Assembly (NCBI RefSeq): GCF_032884065.1
Contig: NC_088873.1
Location: forward strand, 1,178,001 to 1,242,000
DNA length: 64,000 bases
Direction of reading: 5' to 3'
Origin: Artemia franciscana
Lineage: Eukaryota > Arthropoda > Branchiopoda > Anostraca > Artemiidae
The notes beneath the pieces are model-generated. The model saw only the letters and a program-made list of their open reading frames with translations. It ran no database searches and was not told where the DNA came from. Made by a program: the position numbers and the translations under genes. Shown here one piece after another: positions 61,680 through 64,000 of the stretch. Within the stretch, counting starts at the first letter, position 1; every line of letters begins with the position of its first letter.

Positions 61680-63133
61680 TGAATGAATGAACTTTATTAC
61701 CCATAAAACTATAAAAAACACAAAGTACAGAGTATTATAAATAAACAAAAACAAAAACGAGAAACAGCAAAAAGAAAAATTCAAACTAACAAAAGACAAC
61801 ATGGACTAATTAACCAGTATCAATATGGAAAAAGGGCTGCAGAGGGTCATAAACATCAATAAAGTTGATAGTCTTTTTACATAAATCACCAGTGGAAGAC
61901 TGAACCCGAGAAGGCACATCCATTAAACCAAATCGAGCAATTATTTTTCTGTTTCGGTGCCATCTAGTACGCCGGAGGAGGAATTTGCAATATCTGAAAT
62001 AAGCCGCACGTAAAGTATAACGATCCTTCTTATGAAACAGATGAGCCATGCCTGATAAAACAAAAGCACAGGGGCACAATAAGCGTTATAAATCATGCAC
62101 AAACCGTTGCGGTTGCAACGGCTTTTATTTGAGGATATTTTCCCGTAAGCGATGCGTAGGTTTTTCACAGCTAGATTCACTAAGGATGAACGGGTAGTGG
62201 AAAGTGTTGGACCGAAACACAGACCAAGCCAACTAACTAAAGAAGAACATGGCAGAATTGCAGTCCCAGCAACGAATGGAGCGACCGCATAAGGGCAATT
62301 AAAACAAATAAACTTGCATTTAGACGCATTAATTGACAGTTCAATCTTAGATAGTTTATTGGTTAAAATAGTAAAATTGGAAAACAATCCACGGCGAGTA
62401 CGGGCAACAAGATGAACGTTGTCCGAATATGCAACAGAAGACAAACTAATATTACTGTAAAAAAAACAGAACTCTTAAAGGGACGCAGGCACGATGGAAG
62501 CACACATTTAAATATACTAGGAGACAACACGACACCTTGCCAAACTCCCTTATTAATTTTTACCGGGTCAGGTATTTGGCCATTCCAGGTAACTTGAATT
62601 TTAGACTTTGAATACCAAGAAGACAATAAACATAGTACAGAAAGATTAACACCTGAAGGCGCAAGGGAGAACAGAGCCTGAGAGTGCACAATTTTGTTGA
62701 AAGCCCTAGAAATGTCAACGGTAAGACAGTATAAAGACATTTTAGTTTTTACAGCGCTTAAAACATGATGTGCATGAGAGCAATCGAAACTTTTCTGAAA
62801 ACCAAACTGAAAAGGCTTATATCACAATTCGACTCAATTTCTGGTAGCATTAAATGTTCAAGCAGCTTACTTAAAAAACATGATACCGTAATGGGACGAT
62901 AATTTATACATGACGTGGGGTCCGTGCCTCACCTTTGAATAGACGTTACTCGGCCACAAAGGAAACTATCAGGAACAAGCAACTGTGCTAAGCAAGACTG
63001 GACAAATATTTGTAGATGGTTAAGTAGAGCAGGACAATCATAAGCAAAAAACGGTAAGAAAGGCCGTCACCATCAAAGCGATTTGAACGCTTGATTTTTC
63101 TTAAAGCCTGGCGAATTTCAGATATTGCTACAA
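61680..63133 (-). pseudogene. LINE reverse transcriptase remnant (third LINE type)
   Basis: Minus strand. INYRPITVSCFLSKLLEHLM (about 62,915-62,860), then QFGFQKSFDCSHAHH-type sequence, MSLYCLTVDISRAFNKIVHS (62,740, catalytic block A with Asp), SWYSKSKIQVTWNGQ and GVWQGVVLSP. VAYSDNVHLVAR (about 62,430; the usual A-D-D has become S-D-N) and a C-terminal region to about 61,810 follow. The 3' tail ends with AATAAAGTTCATTCATTCAT near 61,680. Frameshifts and the altered catalytic motif show it is dead. It differs in sequence from the two other LINE types in this window. Confidence 0.78.
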
Positions 63134-63135
63134 GG

Positions 63136-63278
63136 TGATAAGAGTGAGTGTTGTAATTATCAAGGCATTAGTCTGGTCTCTGTAGGTAGCAAATTACTTA
63201 GTAACGTCATACTTTTTAGACTGAGAGATGCTGTAGACAAAGTTTTAAGAGAAGAACAGTGCGGTTTCAGATTCTAAA
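63136..63278 (+). pseudogene. Short internal piece of the RTE-like LINE
   Basis: About 140 bp matching 48,318-48,460: GDKSECCNYQGISLVSVGSK, then LLSNVILFRLRDAVDKVLRE and EEQCGF. Both ends are cut, and it abuts the upstream end of the minus-strand LINE. EEQCGF is closer to the expected family sequence than the 48-kb copy (EEQYGF). Confidence 0.75.
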
Positions 63279-63284
63279 TTCTAA

Positions 63285-63890
63285 GAACTGTTTTAAAACT
63301 ATCATAAATACTTACTTATTTCATTCCTAGACGTGTATTTCTTAAATTTAGCCTCCATTGACCTATGGATAAATGTACAATCTGCTACATATGTTCAAGC
63401 TTTGTTATATAATAGTACAACTCTTTCATCTTTAGTATTTTACAGCAATCAATTGCTGGATAATTATTCATTTTCAATTATTAAATATAATCATAAATAT
63501 TAATGCAGATCAACAGGAAAAATTTGGATTTTTTTTATTACTTAGGTAGGTAGAATGTGAGTACACCACTGGAGGCCTCTTTATAAGCTATTTCCATATA
63601 TATATCTTTCAAATAGCTTCCTTTACAAATTTTGTTTTGGCCCCTTAAAGGGACCAAGGGACACTTATTCCTTATTAGAGAATAGTTACCAGAAATTCTG
63701 AAAGCTACCTTAAGACGATCATAAATACTTTGTCATCTCATTCCCAAAAGTATATTACTTCACCCCCCCCCCCCCCTGAAAGGTAAATATACAGTCTACT
63801 CCATAAATTCAAATTGTATTTTTCACTAGTGGACTCTTTTCCTTTTTATTATTTCATAGCAAGTGTCAATCAACCAACAGGAAGAAAAGA
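63285..63890 (+). repeat. Diverged direct repeat, two units about 400 bp apart
   Basis: The segment around ATCATAAATACTT...TATTTCATTCC, GTACAATCTGCT, CAAATT/CAAGCTTTG, TTATTTCATAGCA and ATCAACAGGAA occurs at about 63,300-63,515 and again at 63,715-63,885. A 15-bp C run interrupts the second unit. No gene seen to the end of the window. Confidence 0.55.
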
Positions 63891-64000
63891 GTCATACTAT
63901 TCTACAAAACACTGTGATTATTTATAGTTGGCTGTATATTTGTCCATTGTGTGTGCATATACAGGGGGAAGATGGGATAAATCAAGCTTATTATTGCTTA

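Overview
This is a stretch of animal (eukaryotic) nuclear DNA. It is AT-rich, packed with decayed transposable elements and microsatellites, and holds one recognisable host gene with introns. There are no bacterial-type operons. Several interspersed repeats (the ~290-bp array at 29.8-31.5 kb, the palindrome-headed family called A here, and the RTE-like LINE) look to me like repeats of the brine shrimp Artemia. That species guess comes from memory, is unverified, and should be treated as a hypothesis; an arthropod/crustacean origin is the safer statement.

Layout. 0-1.7 kb: a LINE fragment broken by a 1.2-kb (TAA)n run. 2.5-9.0 kb: a 6.5-kb foldback (long inverted repeat) element. 9.0-12.3 kb: a Penelope-like retroelement with a permuted domain order (GIY-YIG nuclease before the reverse transcriptase), ending in (AT)n. 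12.5-15.6 kb: a degenerate ~275-bp tandem array related to the body of family A. Family A copies lie at 16.1, 23.1, 26.4, 37.6 and 50.5 kb, with a reversed piece at 34.6 kb. Around 20.8-22.9 kb is a broken hAT-type transposase. 24.7-26.4 kb holds more array units and a 43-bp minisatellite. 28.6-29.5 kb holds inverted-repeat family B. 32.8-33.1 kb is a small palindromic element with hammerhead-like cores and a 12-bp candidate target-site duplication (family D). 35.7-36.5 kb is the 3' part of a second Penelope-like element with its GIY-YIG domain at the C terminus. 36.5-43.6 kb is a pile of LINE pieces on the minus strand, one split by a family A insertion. 44.1 kb is a tRNA-derived SINE.

47.2-61.3 kb (minus strand) is the host gene. 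Four coding exons splice with canonical GT-AG sites and matching phases into a 246-residue protein that I identify as Rrp40/EXOSC3, the S1/KH cap subunit of the RNA exosome. Its introns (2.6, 5.9 and 4.8 kb) contain a LINE, a family A copy, a compound AT/GT microsatellite, a second family D element and a second SINE. 61.7-63.3 kb is another minus-strand LINE abutting a short plus-strand LINE piece.

Apart from the exosome gene, every coding region here is a transposon remnant carrying stops, frameshifts or deletions. The most unusual content is structural: two Penelope-like lineages of opposite domain order, hammerhead-like motifs in three separate elements, and palindrome-headed repeat families that appear to have seeded tandem arrays.
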